Below, piece by piece: positions 38,199 to 47,136 of a stretch of 64,000 nucleotides of DNA (positions are counted from its first letter, which is position 1; each line of letters begins with the position of its first letter). The notes below the pieces were generated by a model. It was not told where the DNA came from. It saw only the letters and a program-made list of their open reading frames with translations, and ran no database searches. A program made the position numbers and the translations under genes. The stretch is from assembly GCF_022829295.1 (NCBI RefSeq), contig NZ_JAKSYH010000046.1, positions 52,456-116,455 on the forward strand, read 5' to 3'. This DNA is from Methylobacterium sp. J-088 (lineage in GTDB: Bacteria > Pseudomonadota > Alphaproteobacteria > Rhizobiales > Beijerinckiaceae).

Positions 38199-39158
38199 TC
38201 AATCCAGCCGCAGGGCGTGGACCGAGAACAGGCCGTCCGCGTCCGTCCAAACCTGGATCCACCGCCAGCCGGCGCGCTCGGCCAGCGCCCGGAAGGTCTC
38301 GGCCGTGTACTTGTAGCTGCTCTCCGTGTGGATCGTCTCGCCGGCCGCGAACGCGAACGTGTCCGAGCCTATCGCCACATCCTGCGCGTCGCGGGCGACG
38401 AGGTGCATCTCGATCCGCGAGGCTTGCGGGTTGAACACGGCCCGATGGGCGAAGGCGTCGAGGTCGAAGCCGCCCCCGAGTTCGCGGTTGATCCGCGTCA
38501 GGAGGTTGAGGTTGAACGCCGCGGTGACGCCTTGGGCATCGTCGTAGGCGCTCTCCAGGGTGCCTGCATCCTTCACGAGATCGACGCCCACGATCATGTG
38601 AGCCCCAGATCCCAGGATCCGCCCGAACCGGGCGAGCAGCGCCTCGGCCTCCTCGGGCTCGAAGTTGCCGATCGTCGAACCCGGGAAGAAGCCGGCCCGC
38701 GGTAGGCCCGCGAGGCTCTCTGGCAGGCTGAAATCGTGGGTGAAATCGGCTACCACCGGCTCGACGCGCAGGTGCGGGAAATCGGCGCTCAAGGTCTCGG
38801 CCTGCGCGCGCAAAAACTCGCCGGAGACATCGACCGGCACGTAGGCCGCCAGCTTGTCGAGGTGCCGCAGCAGGCGGCGCAGCTTCACCGTCGAGCCGCT
38901 GCCGAACTCGACGAGGGCTGCGCCCGCCGGCAGTAGCGCGGCGATCTCCGGCCCGCGCCGGTCGAGGATCCCGATCTCGGTGCGGGTCGGGTAGTATTCC
39001 GGCAGCCGGGTGATCTTCTCGAACAGGTCCGAGCCGGTCGCGTCATAGAAGTACTTTGGCGAGAGCGCTTTCTGCGGGCGGGAGAGACCCGCGCGCACGT
39101 CGTCGAGGAAAGCCGGGGCGACCGGTGTCGCGTCGGAAAACGTCGGGTTGATGGTCAC
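38199..39158 (-). CDS. egtD: L-histidine N-alpha-methyltransferase (ergothioneine biosynthesis)
   Basis: EgtD trimethylates histidine to hercynine, the first step of ergothioneine synthesis. The 319-residue protein has the family start AFLDDVRAGLSRPQKALSPKYFYD, the SAM-binding loop ALVEFGSGSTVKLRRLL, YVPVDVSGEFL, FFPGSTIGNFEPEEA and the His-binding C-terminus (IHTESSYKYTAE). It begins at a GTG at 39158, with 18 bases between it and the egtB stop, so the two are co-transcribed. egtC is absent here; some alphaproteobacteria use a shorter pathway or encode it elsewhere. Confidence 0.95.
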   Translation of the reverse strand: MTINPTFSDATPVAPAFLDDVRAGLSRPQKALSPKYFYDATGSDLFEKITRLPEYYPTRTEIGILDRRGPEIAALLPAGAALVEFGSGSTVKLRRLLRHLDKLAAYVPVDVSGEFLRAQAETLSADFPHLRVEPVVADFTHDFSLPESLAGLPRAGFFPGSTIGNFEPEEAEALLARFGRILGSGAHMIVGVDLVKDAGTLESAYDDAQGVTAAFNLNLLTRINRELGGGFDLDAFAHRAVFNPQASRIEMHLVARDAQDVAIGSDTFAFAAGETIHTESSYKYTAETFRALAERAGWRWIQVWTDADGLFSVHALRLD

Positions 39159-39176
39159 GGGTCGCTCCGGGGGGCG

Positions 39177-40445
39177 TCAGGCGGCATCGGCGAGGCGCAG
39201 GCCGGTGAACTGCCAGCGCTGATGCGGATAGAAGAAGTTGCGATATGGCAGCCGCGCATGGCCTTCGGGCGTCGCCACCGAGGAGCCGCGCAGCACGAAC
39301 TGGTTGTTCATGAACTTGCCGTTGTACTCGCCCAGGGCGCCCGGCAGCGGTCGGTAGCCCGGATAGGCGACGTAGGCGCTGCGGGTCCATTGCCAGACGA
39401 GGCCGAACGCGTCCGGCAGGCCGCCGTCGCGGGCCGCGACCTCCCACTCGAACTCGGTCGGCAGGAAGCGCCCGGCCCAGCGGGCATAAGCGTCCGCCTC
39501 GTAGTAGCTGACATGGGTGACCGGCGCGTCGAGATCCACCGGGCGCTCGCCGGCGAACGTCATGGTCGCCCAGCCGTCACTGGTTCGGCGCCAGTAGCCC
39601 GGCGCCTCCCAGCCCTCTGTCGGCCCGGCATACCAGCCGTCCGACAGCCACAGCTCGGGCTTGGCGTATCCGCCATCCTCCATGAAGGCGAGCCACTGGC
39701 GGTTGGTCACCAATGCCCGGTCGATCCGGCCCGCCTGGATCAGCGTCTCGTGGCGGGGCGATTCATTGTCGAAGGAGAAGCCCGGTCCCTCGTGCCCGAT
39801 CCAGGCGATGCCCCGGTCGAGCCGGGTCTGGCCCGGCTGCGCCGCAGCCTTCGGGAAGCGCCAGTCCGGGTCGTAGGCCGGGTTCAGCGGGTTCTGCGCG
39901 AAGGCGTGCAGGATGTCGGTGAGCAGGAGCTCCTGATGCTGCTGCTCGTGGTAGAGCCCGATCTCCAGGATGGGCAGGATCGCCTCCAGCGCGCGCTCGG
40001 AGGCTTGGCCCAGCAGGGACTCGACCGCCCGGTCGATATGGACCCGGTAGGCCGTGACCTCGGCGAGCGTCGGGCGGGTGATCATGCCCCGCTGGATGCG
40101 CGGCTGCCGGGGACCGGCCGCCACGTAGTACGAATTGAACAGGTAGTGCAGCCGCTCGTCGTAGATGGTGTAGCCCGGCAGGTGCTCGCGCAGCAGGAAC
40201 TGCTCGAAGAACCACGTTACATGGGCCCGGTGCCACTTGGTCGGGCTGGCATCCGCCATGGACTGGACCTGCTGGTCCTCCGCGGAGAGCGGCGCCGCGC
40301 GGCATTCGGTCTCGCTCCGGACCTGCCGGTAGGCGGCGATCCAGGCGGCCCGGTCGATCGGACGGGCCGAGACAGGCGGCGGCGGGAAGGCCGGCGCTCC
40401 GGGGGCGTGTGTGTCGTCCGTGCGCAGTGCGGCCGTCGCTGCCAT
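39177..40445 (-). CDS. egtB: Ergothioneine biosynthesis sulfoxide synthase EgtB
   Basis: EgtB is the iron-dependent oxygenase that joins a thiol donor to hercynine with oxygen. The 422-residue protein has an N-terminal DinB-like domain with iron-ligand histidines in WHRAH (His72) and YHEQQHQEL (His166, His170), and a C-terminal formylglycine-generating-enzyme-like domain with NRQWLAFMEDGGY, WLPTEFEWEVAARDG-type sequence and the final FYPHQRWQFTGLRLA. The ATG at 40445 opens an Ala-rich N-terminus; longer upstream frames run over the promoter region. egtD follows directly. Confidence 0.94.
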   Translation of the reverse strand: MAATAALRTDDTHAPGAPAFPPPPVSARPIDRAAWIAAYRQVRSETECRAAPLSAEDQQVQSMADASPTKWHRAHVTWFFEQFLLREHLPGYTIYDERLHYLFNSYYVAAGPRQPRIQRGMITRPTLAEVTAYRVHIDRAVESLLGQASERALEAILPILEIGLYHEQQHQELLLTDILHAFAQNPLNPAYDPDWRFPKAAAQPGQTRLDRGIAWIGHEGPGFSFDNESPRHETLIQAGRIDRALVTNRQWLAFMEDGGYAKPELWLSDGWYAGPTEGWEAPGYWRRTSDGWATMTFAGERPVDLDAPVTHVSYYEADAYARWAGRFLPTEFEWEVAARDGGLPDAFGLVWQWTRSAYVAYPGYRPLPGALGEYNGKFMNNQFVLRGSSVATPEGHARLPYRNFFYPHQRWQFTGLRLADAA

Positions 40446-40707
40446 GACGATCGTTCCCTTTCCCGGCCAGCCCGAGAACCGTTTCCTCGGTCCCAGGTTG
40501 GCGCGCAGAAGATATGTCTCGGGCGAGGTCAGACAACCTCCGCAGGCGGAGTCCCTCCGGCTCGGTGTCGTTCGAGGGCTGTTCGCCACCGCGGCGGCGC
40601 GGTTAACATGGCGGGTTGGGGATCGCGGGTCTTTCTCTCGCCGCAGTGACACCGCCTTAACCAGCGATGCCGATTCTCGGGACCCTTGCGAGGAGTCCGG
40701 ACGTCAC

Positions 40708-41583
40708 ATGCGGATCGATCTGATGGCCGGCGCCAGCCTCTCTTCCGCGGCTCTGCGCGGCGCCGCCGAGCCGACCATCCTGGTGTTCGATTCCGGGCTC
40801 GGCGGCCTCACCGTGCTCGATGCCGTGCGGCGCGCCCGGCCGGACGCCCGCTACGTCTATGTCGGCGATGATGCCGCCTTCCCGTATGGCCGCCTCACCG
40901 AGGCGGCCCTCGTCGCCCGGGTGCTGACCGTGATGGAGCGGCTGGTCGCGACCCACCGACCCGACCTCGTGGTGATCGCCTGCAACACCGCCTCGACCGT
41001 GGTGCTGCCGGCCCTGCGGCAGCGCTTCACGACCCCGTTCGTCGGCGTGGTCCCGCCGATCAAGCCGGCCGCCGCGGCCACGCGCTCGCGCCTCGTCTCC
41101 CTGCTGGCGACCCCCGGGACGGTGGCCCGCTCCTACACGCGCGACCTGATCGCCACCTATGCCGAGGCCTGTACGGTCACGCTGGTCGGCGCCCAGAACC
41201 TCGCCGGCTATGCCGAGGCCGAACTCGCCGGTTTTCCCGTTGACGATGCCGCGCTGGCGGCCGAGATCGCGCCCTGCTTCGTCACCGGGGCGAACGGAGG
41301 GCGCACCGACGTGGTCTGCCTCGCCTGCACGCACTATCCCCTGCTGCTGCCGCGCCTCGAAGCCCTGGCACCCTGGCCGGTGACCTGGATCGATCCGGCG
41401 CCGGCCATCGCCCGGCGCGTCGTGCAGCTGATCGGCTCCGCACCGCGAGGGGCGGAGGGTCACGGTGCCGCACACGGGGCGTTCACAGCCGGGACCTGCC
41501 TGACCGATCCCCTGCGCACCGCGCTGGCGGCCCACGGGATCGGCGAGGTCGCGGTCGAGGCGATCCCGCTGCCGCTGCAATAG
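40708..41583 (+). CDS. murI: Glutamate racemase
   Basis: MurI converts L- to D-glutamate for the peptidoglycan stem peptide. The 291-residue protein has FDSGLGGLTVLDAVR near residue 27, the first catalytic cysteine in VIACNTAST, and the second in VCLACTHYPLLLP, with DPAPAIARRV after it. Both cysteines of the two-base mechanism are present. The ATG at 40708 follows an AGGAGT ribosome-binding site. It is divergent from egtB across 262 bp that should hold both promoters. Confidence 0.95.
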   Translation: MRIDLMAGASLSSAALRGAAEPTILVFDSGLGGLTVLDAVRRARPDARYVYVGDDAAFPYGRLTEAALVARVLTVMERLVATHRPDLVVIACNTASTVVLPALRQRFTTPFVGVVPPIKPAAAATRSRLVSLLATPGTVARSYTRDLIATYAEACTVTLVGAQNLAGYAEAELAGFPVDDAALAAEIAPCFVTGANGGRTDVVCLACTHYPLLLPRLEALAPWPVTWIDPAPAIARRVVQLIGSAPRGAEGHGAAHGAFTAGTCLTDPLRTALAAHGIGEVAVEAIPLPLQ

Positions 41584-41710
41584 GCCCGCGCCGAATTCAG
41601 CCCGATCGACGATCGCATGAAAACTGTCTTCGCCGCTTGCCAAGCCGGCGAATGCAGTCTCTGATGGCGGCGATTCGCAGAAATATGCTGCTTTCGAGGG
41701 GCGCGTCGTG

Positions 41711-42421
41711 ATGCTGAAAGCTGCAACGCTTGCGGCCGGGCTGCTGCTCGGGCTGGCATCGCCGGGCTGTGCCTGGGCGTGCGGCGACGGCGAGGCGCCC
41801 ACCGCCTGCGACGATCCGAGCCCGAACGGCTTCGCGTCCTGGATGCTCCACCGGGTCGATCGAGCGCTCGCGGCCGACAGGGCGCAGGCCTTGCAGGACT
41901 TCACCGACGGGGCCCGGGGCTTCCGAACCGCCGACACCTACGTATTCTGTGTCGGACCGGACGGCATCATGTCGGCCCACCCAAACCCGATCCTGAAGGG
42001 TCACGATGTCCATGACCTGCATGACAGGACGGGCAACCACTTCATCCGAACCATGATGGAGACGGCCAAGCCCGGACAGATCGCGGTGATCCGCTACCTG
42101 TTTCCGAAGCCGGGCAGCACCGTCGAGGAGCCCAAGACGACGTATTACACCAAGGCCGGCGATCAGACCTGCGCGGTCGGCGTGTACGACGCCGACGTTG
42201 CGGCACCCCCGGCGACGGCGGACAGCCGGGTCGCCGAGCTCCGCCACCGGCTCGACGGTGTGATCCCGACGACTGCCCGAGCCGACTGGACTGCGTTCCT
42301 CGAAGCGCTCAACGCGCAGCGGGCCGAGAAGACCACGGCGATCGCTGAGGCGCGGCGCGATCTGGTCGCCGCCGCAACCGCCCTCGACAAGGCCGGCGGC
42401 CCACGGGCGCCGGGCGAATGA
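41711..42421 (+). CDS. Secreted protein with a single Cache-type sensor domain
   Basis: A 236-residue protein with a signal peptide (LKAATLAAGLLLGLASPGCAWA). The core TYVFCVGPDGIMSAHPNP, with LKGHDVHDLHDRTGNHF, matches single-Cache (sCache_2) ligand-binding domains usually found on receptors and kinases. Here there is no transmembrane output part; after the domain only a helical C-terminal segment follows. It may therefore be a free periplasmic binding protein feeding an unlinked sensor. Two starts are possible: the GTG at 41708 or the ATG at 41711, three bases apart. Confidence 0.8.
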   Translation: MLKAATLAAGLLLGLASPGCAWACGDGEAPTACDDPSPNGFASWMLHRVDRALAADRAQALQDFTDGARGFRTADTYVFCVGPDGIMSAHPNPILKGHDVHDLHDRTGNHFIRTMMETAKPGQIAVIRYLFPKPGSTVEEPKTTYYTKAGDQTCAVGVYDADVAAPPATADSRVAELRHRLDGVIPTTARADWTAFLEALNAQRAEKTTAIAEARRDLVAAATALDKAGGPRAPGE

Positions 42422-42440
42422 GATCCGGAGCGCGGCCGAT

Positions 42441-42716
42441 CTACGGCTGCGGGCCGAGAACTGCAGCCGGGGTCGCCCTGGCGGGATCCGAGGCGGCGTC
42501 GGCGGGAACGACCAAGTGGACGAACAGCATGCCGGCGGCGACGATCAGCGCGAGCGCCAGGATGCGCCAGGGTTCCAGGATCGGGCCCTGTGTTTCGGAG
42601 ACGGTTCCGATCGCAGCGCTCTCGCGGACGGCTCCAAAACCTTGTCGTGACGCGTTCCCATGCACCGAACCAACGTCACCTTGGGCGGAGAGCGCTCTCG
42701 TCGTGTCGCTCGGCAT
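42441..42716 (-). CDS. Small single-span membrane protein
   Basis: About 91 residues with a polar N-terminal half and one C-terminal hydrophobic helix (ILALALIVAAGMLFVHLVVP). No motif is recognised. An ATG 48 bases further upstream (42764) is also in frame; I chose 42716 (PSDTTRALSAQGD) because the longer form adds a Cys-free, Arg-rich stretch that looks unconserved. It is convergent with the Cache-domain gene, 19 bp away. The coding call is moderate. Confidence 0.5.
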   Translation of the reverse strand: MPSDTTRALSAQGDVGSVHGNASRQGFGAVRESAAIGTVSETQGPILEPWRILALALIVAAGMLFVHLVVPADAASDPARATPAAVLGPQP

Positions 42717-42849
42717 CGCGTCCTCGTTTCGGCCTCTGAGGACCGGATGGGACACCCGGAGCATGAACGCTTCGTAAATTCTCCGGGACCCGATCGTCCG
42801 CCTTGTGCGCGATAGCGGGAGCGCCGCATCTCGCCGTGCTCGGAGAGGC

Positions 42850-43074
42850 TCAACGGAAAAACCGGCCGCCGTTCATGATTTTGACCCGGTAACGCTCCGG
42901 GCTGAGGACGTGTCCCAGGGGGTCGACGATCTGCACCGCCTCGTAACCGGCGGCGATCCAGGTTCTGGCGAGCACAACCGCACTCGCGGCCCGGACCCTG
43001 GTCTGGCGGATATGACCCGTCTGCCCCCGGGCGGTGATGACGTACTGGGATGTCGGGGTACCCGCACTTGTCAT
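42850..43074 (-). CDS. Small hypothetical protein
   Basis: A 74-residue soluble protein with a folded look: ITARGQTGHIRQTRVRAAS, then ARTWIAAGYEAVQIVDPLGH, then a basic end. The beta/alpha/beta alternation and the VQIVDPLGHVLSPERYR ending resemble small conserved proteins of Rhizobiales, but I cannot name a family. It lies 133 bp upstream of the small membrane-protein gene on the same strand. A neighbouring frame on the other strand is less convincing. Confidence 0.55.
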   Translation of the reverse strand: MTSAGTPTSQYVITARGQTGHIRQTRVRAASAVVLARTWIAAGYEAVQIVDPLGHVLSPERYRVKIMNGGRFFR

Positions 43075-43620
43075 GGATTAGAAATTCCATGACCGCCGTG
43101 AATGTGCGCTATCTTACGTTAAAACAATGTCGGATTTCCGCGTTCGAAAGCAAGGATCGAACACAATAGATCTCGGACGGATCAGCCCGTGAAAGCATCT
43201 ATGCAAGTGGCAGGCCTCACGTGAATGAGGCGTGCGTGAAGCCCTCGCCCGCACGACGGCCGCGCTTTTAGTCGCGCCGGTATCGTCTTCCGATCCGTCG
43301 AAGCGGAGACCCGTTCGGTGCATGAGAGCGCCTTCGGCGGATCGGACATCACGCGCCGGTTCGTCGAGGCCAACGGCCCATCATGGGTGGGCCACAGAGC
43401 GAGCCCCGGAACCGACGATCAGCCCTGCGCCCCGCCCGGCGTCACCGGCTTGGGCTTCGTAGCCGAGCCTCTCATCCGATCCGGGATTTGCGTGCCAGCG
43501 TGGGACATAGTGCTGATATCCACAGATGGTCGACGAAAACAGTGTTGTGGCTGCCGACGGAACGCAATCGTCTGTGGTTTAATACCGATGAGGCAAAGCT
43601 CCTCGGCGGCGGTACGCGCG
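43075..43620. other. Intergenic region, relatively AT-rich, no clear gene
   Basis: This 546-bp stretch has lower G+C (notably 43090-43210) and breaks the codon periodicity seen in neighbouring genes. Frames that cross it lack good starts or codon use. I find no tRNA, rRNA or clear hairpin. It could hold regulatory sites for both small flanking genes, but nothing specific can be claimed. Confidence 0.4.
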
Positions 43621-43830
43621 ATGTTCGAGAACCTGTTCTGGGGCGCGACGCTGGTGGCCCTGATCTGCGTCGCGGCACTGGTGGCTATCGGCGCCGCCCA
43701 CGCGCCGCGGGCTGTTGGTCGGTTCGCGGACTCGGCTCAGCCCGATCCGCGCCGATCGTTCGGGCGCAAGAGGGGCTGGCGCCGCTTCCCTCGGCCGACG
43801 CGGCACCGCGGATCCCTGCGGGTGCGGTAG
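43621..43830 (+). CDS. Possible small membrane protein with basic tail
   Basis: A 69-residue frame from an ATG at 43621: one N-terminal hydrophobic helix (LFWGATLVALICVAALVAIG) followed by a strongly basic tail (RKRGWRRFPRPTRHRG). A longer frame reaches 43318 but its upstream half is AT-rich and not gene-like. The membrane helix and basic tail resemble many short membrane proteins, yet there is no known motif, so this is a tentative call. It is convergent with the GntR gene, 23 bp apart. Confidence 0.4.
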   Translation: MFENLFWGATLVALICVAALVAIGAAHAPRAVGRFADSAQPDPRRSFGRKRGWRRFPRPTRHRGSLRVR

Positions 43831-43853
43831 GCCAACGCGCAGCCCGCGCTGCG

Positions 43854-44576
43854 TTACAGGTGCTTGAGCCCGCAGCGTTCCAGCAGCGGCAGCAGCTCGT
43901 CCCGGGCCCGGATGCGATGCTGGCGCGCGGCCTCGAGAGCCACCTCGGTCGTGCCCGCGCGGATGGCCTGGGCGATCCGGCGATGTTCCGCGATCGAGGC
44001 GTCCAGGGTCCGGCGGAGGTTCAGCGTCAGCATCCGCGCCCGGTGGGACTGGTCGTTGATGGCCTGCACGATCCGGCTCATCCGTCCGTTCCGGGCCTCG
44101 GCGATCAGCGCCGCGTGGAACGCCCCGTCCGCGAGGCCCCAGCCCGGTAGGTCGCCCCGCGCATGCGCCGCCGCCATCGCATCCGTGTGGGCATCGAGGG
44201 CCTGCGCGGCGGCCAGTCGCGCGGCCTCGGGGAGCGTCGCCACCAATTCGGCGGCCCGGCCGTCCATGGCGATGACGACATCGTAGATCTCGCGCATGTC
44301 GTCCGGCGCCAGGGCGAGGATCAGGATGCCCTTGCGTGGCAGGACGCGCACGAGGCCATCCTCCTGCAGCCGGATCGCCGCCTCGTGGACCGGCGTCCGG
44401 CTCATGCCGAGCCGCAGGGCGATCTCCTGCTCGGAGGCCTGGTAGCCCGGGGCGAAGCTGGCGTCGCGGATCGCGTTACGCATCGCCGCGTAGGCGTCGT
44501 CGACCAGGGAGCCGCGCTTCGCGCCGTCCTCATCGCCTTGCGCCTCCGGATCCCCGTTGGGCCGCGCCCGCGCCAT
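43854..44576 (-). CDS. GntR-family (FadR/FCD-type) transcriptional regulator
   Basis: A 240-residue regulator with an N-terminal winged helix (VDDAYAAMRNAIRDASFAPG, EIALRLGMSRTPVHEAAIRL) and an all-helical FCD ligand domain in which Asp and His residues (WGLADGAFHAALI and related) can bind a metal and an organic acid. It is divergent from the MFS transporter and tartrate-dehydrogenase genes, the usual position for a regulator of that pathway. The ATG at 44576 gives a basic N-terminus just before the winged helix; upstream frames run into the shared promoter region. Confidence 0.9.
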   Translation of the reverse strand: MARARPNGDPEAQGDEDGAKRGSLVDDAYAAMRNAIRDASFAPGYQASEQEIALRLGMSRTPVHEAAIRLQEDGLVRVLPRKGILILALAPDDMREIYDVVIAMDGRAAELVATLPEAARLAAAQALDAHTDAMAAAHARGDLPGWGLADGAFHAALIAEARNGRMSRIVQAINDQSHRARMLTLNLRRTLDASIAEHRRIAQAIRAGTTEVALEAARQHRIRARDELLPLLERCGLKHL

Positions 44577-44728
44577 TGACCGTCTCCCCCCTCGTCCGCC
44601 GGCCTTACAGCGTCCGCCCCTGTCGAGGAATGGCCGTTGACACGTCGCAGCCCCGGATCTACCCGTATTCAAGCTTGCATGGAAGATGGCGCGCAACAGA
44701 TGCGCCACTCCGGCGACGGGAGGACATG

Positions 44729-46027
44729 ATGAACAGCTCGCTCGAGCAGGCGACCATGCGCCGGGTCGCGTGGCGCCTGATCCCTTTCGTCTGCCTGCTG
44801 TACTTCGTCGCCTTCATCGACCGCGTGAATATCGGTTTCGCGGCACTGACGATGAACAAAGACCTGGGCTTCTCGGCGTCGGTCTTCGGTTTCGGGGCGG
44901 GGGTATTCTTTTTTGGGTACTTTCTGTTCGAGGTGCCCTCTAACATCATCCTCGACCGGGTCGGTGCCCGGCTCTGGATCGCCCGCGTGATGATTACCTG
45001 GGGGCTCATCTCCGGCGCCTTCGCGTTCATTCAGGGCGAGACGAGCTTCTACGGGCTGCGCTTCCTGCTCGGGGCCGCGGAGGCGGGCTTCTTCCCCGGC
45101 ATCATCCTCTATCTCGGCTACTGGTTCCCGATCCGCTACCGGGCCGCAGTGGTATCCCTGTTCATGGCGGCGGCGCCGGTCTCGGTGCTGCTGGGCTCGC
45201 CCCTGTCGAGCCTCTTGCTCGAGATGGAGGGGCTCCTCGGCCTGCACGGCTGGCAGTGGATGTTCCTCATCGAGGCGGTCCCCGCAGTGATCCTCGGCTT
45301 CGTCGTGCTGGTCTACCTGACCGACCGGCCCGAAAAGGCGACATGGCTCTCCGACGACCAGCGGGCCTGGCTCGTGGCCGAGATGGAGGCGGAGCGCGCC
45401 GGACGGCAGGTGCAGGCCCGCCACAGTCTGCTCAGCGGCCTCACCAATCCGCGGGTGCTGGCGCTCGCCCTCGTGTATTTCGGCACCTCGGCCGGGCTCT
45501 ACACCCTCGGTATCTGGGCGCCGCAGATCATCAAGGGGCTGGGCCTGTCGACCATGAATGTCGGCCTGCTGAACGCGGTGCCGCCGACCGTCGCGGTGGC
45601 GGCGATGATCCTCTGGGCGCGCCATTCCGACCGGACCGGCGAGCGCACGTGGCACGTGGTGATCGCCTGCCTCGCCGCGTCGCTGGGCCTGATGCTGGCC
45701 GGCGCCGCAACCTCGGTCGTGGCGGTCATCGCCGCGCTGAGCCTTGTCAATGTTGGGATCAGCGCCGCCAAGCCGCCCCTCTGGGCGATGCCGACGCTGT
45801 TCCTGTCCGGCCCGGCCACGGCGGTTGGCATCGCCACCATCAACGCGGTCGGCAATCTCGGCGGCTTCGTCGGACCGTGGATGATCGGATGGATCAAGGA
45901 CCGGACCGGCAGCTTCGCGGGCGGCCTGATGTTCGTGGCCGGCCTGCTCCTGTTCTCCGCGATCCTGACCCTCGCAGTCGCCCGGGCCGGTCACCGCGCC
46001 GGACAGGCCCGCGTCGCCCTGCACTGA
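44729..46027 (+). CDS. MFS transporter, anion:cation symporter type (tartrate/aromatic acid-like)
   Basis: A 432-residue, twelve-span transporter of the ACS branch (TtuB/GudP/PcaK-like group) that imports organic anions with protons. Landmarks are LLYFVAFIDRVNIGFAALTM near the start, the loop motif DRVGARLWIARVMITWG and RFLLGAAEAGFFPGIILY, which mark the D-galactonate/tartrate/phthalate subgroup. The second ATG (44729) lies five bases behind the GGGAGG ribosome-binding site and is preferred over the ATG three bases earlier. The tartrate-dehydrogenase-type gene starts 24 bp downstream, so the substrate is probably tartrate, malate or a related hydroxy-acid. Confidence 0.9.
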   Translation: MNSSLEQATMRRVAWRLIPFVCLLYFVAFIDRVNIGFAALTMNKDLGFSASVFGFGAGVFFFGYFLFEVPSNIILDRVGARLWIARVMITWGLISGAFAFIQGETSFYGLRFLLGAAEAGFFPGIILYLGYWFPIRYRAAVVSLFMAAAPVSVLLGSPLSSLLLEMEGLLGLHGWQWMFLIEAVPAVILGFVVLVYLTDRPEKATWLSDDQRAWLVAEMEAERAGRQVQARHSLLSGLTNPRVLALALVYFGTSAGLYTLGIWAPQIIKGLGLSTMNVGLLNAVPPTVAVAAMILWARHSDRTGERTWHVVIACLAASLGLMLAGAATSVVAVIAALSLVNVGISAAKPPLWAMPTLFLSGPATAVGIATINAVGNLGGFVGPWMIGWIKDRTGSFAGGLMFVAGLLLFSAILTLAVARAGHRAGQARVALH

Positions 46028-46051
46028 CTCCTTTTGACCCGGAGACCCACC

Positions 46052-47128
46052 ATGAAGACCTACACCATCGCGGCCATTCCGGCGGACGGCATCGGCGTCG
46101 AAGTCATCGCCGCCGGCATCGAGGTGCTCGATGTGCTGGCCGAGAAGACCGGCACCTTCCGGTTCCAGTTCGACCATTTCGACTGGGGCTCGGATTACTA
46201 CAAGACGCACGGCGTCATGATGCCGGCCGACGGCCGTGACCAGATCCGCAACCACGACGCGATCTTCTTCGGGGCGGTCGGCGCGCCGGACGTGCCCGAC
46301 CACATCACCCTCTGGGGTCTGCGGCTCGCGATCTGCCAGCCCTTCGATCAGTACGCCAACGTCCGCCCGACCCGCATCCTGCCGGGCATCACCAGCCCGC
46401 TCCGCCACGTCTCGGGACCGGAACTCGACTGGGTGATCGTGCGCGAGAACTCCGAGGGCGAGTATGCCGGCGTCGGCGGCCGGGTCCACCAGGGCCACGC
46501 CAACGAGGTCGCCACCGATGTCTCGATGATGACCCGCTCCGGGGTCGACCGCATCATCCGCTACGCATTCCAGCTCGCCCGGTCCCGGCCGCGCAAGCTG
46601 CTGACCGTGGTGACCAAGTCGAACGCCCAGCGCCACGCCATGGTGATGTGGGACGAGATCGCCGCCGAGGTGGCACAAGACTTCCCCGACGTCACCTGGG
46701 ACAAGATGCTGGTTGACGCCATGACGATGCGCATGGTGGTAAAGCCGCAGACCCTCGACACGATCGTGGCGACGAACCTGCACGCCGACATCCTGTCGGA
46801 CCTCGCGGCGGCGCTCGCCGGGTCGCTCGGCATCGCGCCGACCGCCAACATCAACCCCGAGCGCACCTTCCCGTCGATGTTCGAGCCGATCCACGGCTCG
46901 GCCTTCGACATCACCGGCAAGGGCATCGCCAACCCGGTCGCGACCTTCTGGACGGCGTGCCAGATGCTGGAGCATCTCGGCGAGGCGCCCGCCGCCGACC
47001 GGCTGATGCGCGCGGTCGAGCGCGTGACCGCGGATCCGAACCTGCACACCCCCGACCTCGGCGGCACGGCCACGACCCGTCAGGTGACGGACGCCGTGAT
47101 CGCGGCGATCCGGGGCGACAACGCCTGA
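46052..47128 (+). CDS. Tartrate dehydrogenase/decarboxylase or D-malate dehydrogenase type
   Basis: A 358-residue NAD-dependent beta-decarboxylating dehydrogenase of the isopropylmalate/isocitrate family. IAAIPADGIGVEV is the start motif. GAVGAPDVPDHITLWGLRL with CQPFDQYANVRP is characteristic of the tartrate/D-malate dehydrogenase branch and distinct from LeuB. WVIVRENSEGEYAG supplies the substrate loop, and the metal-binding Asp residues lie in VDAMTMRMV and NLHADILSDLAA. It is co-directional with the MFS gene and divergent from the GntR regulator, forming a hydroxy-acid catabolic unit. Confidence 0.9.
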   Translation: MKTYTIAAIPADGIGVEVIAAGIEVLDVLAEKTGTFRFQFDHFDWGSDYYKTHGVMMPADGRDQIRNHDAIFFGAVGAPDVPDHITLWGLRLAICQPFDQYANVRPTRILPGITSPLRHVSGPELDWVIVRENSEGEYAGVGGRVHQGHANEVATDVSMMTRSGVDRIIRYAFQLARSRPRKLLTVVTKSNAQRHAMVMWDEIAAEVAQDFPDVTWDKMLVDAMTMRMVVKPQTLDTIVATNLHADILSDLAAALAGSLGIAPTANINPERTFPSMFEPIHGSAFDITGKGIANPVATFWTACQMLEHLGEAPAADRLMRAVERVTADPNLHTPDLGGTATTRQVTDAVIAAIRGDNA

Positions 47129-47136
47129 GACCGTCG

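Noticed and set aside
44670..44677. CAAGCTTG palindrome as GntR operator
   Set aside because: Only 8 bp and not extended by flanking symmetry; too short to call, though its position between gntR and the transporter is suitable.
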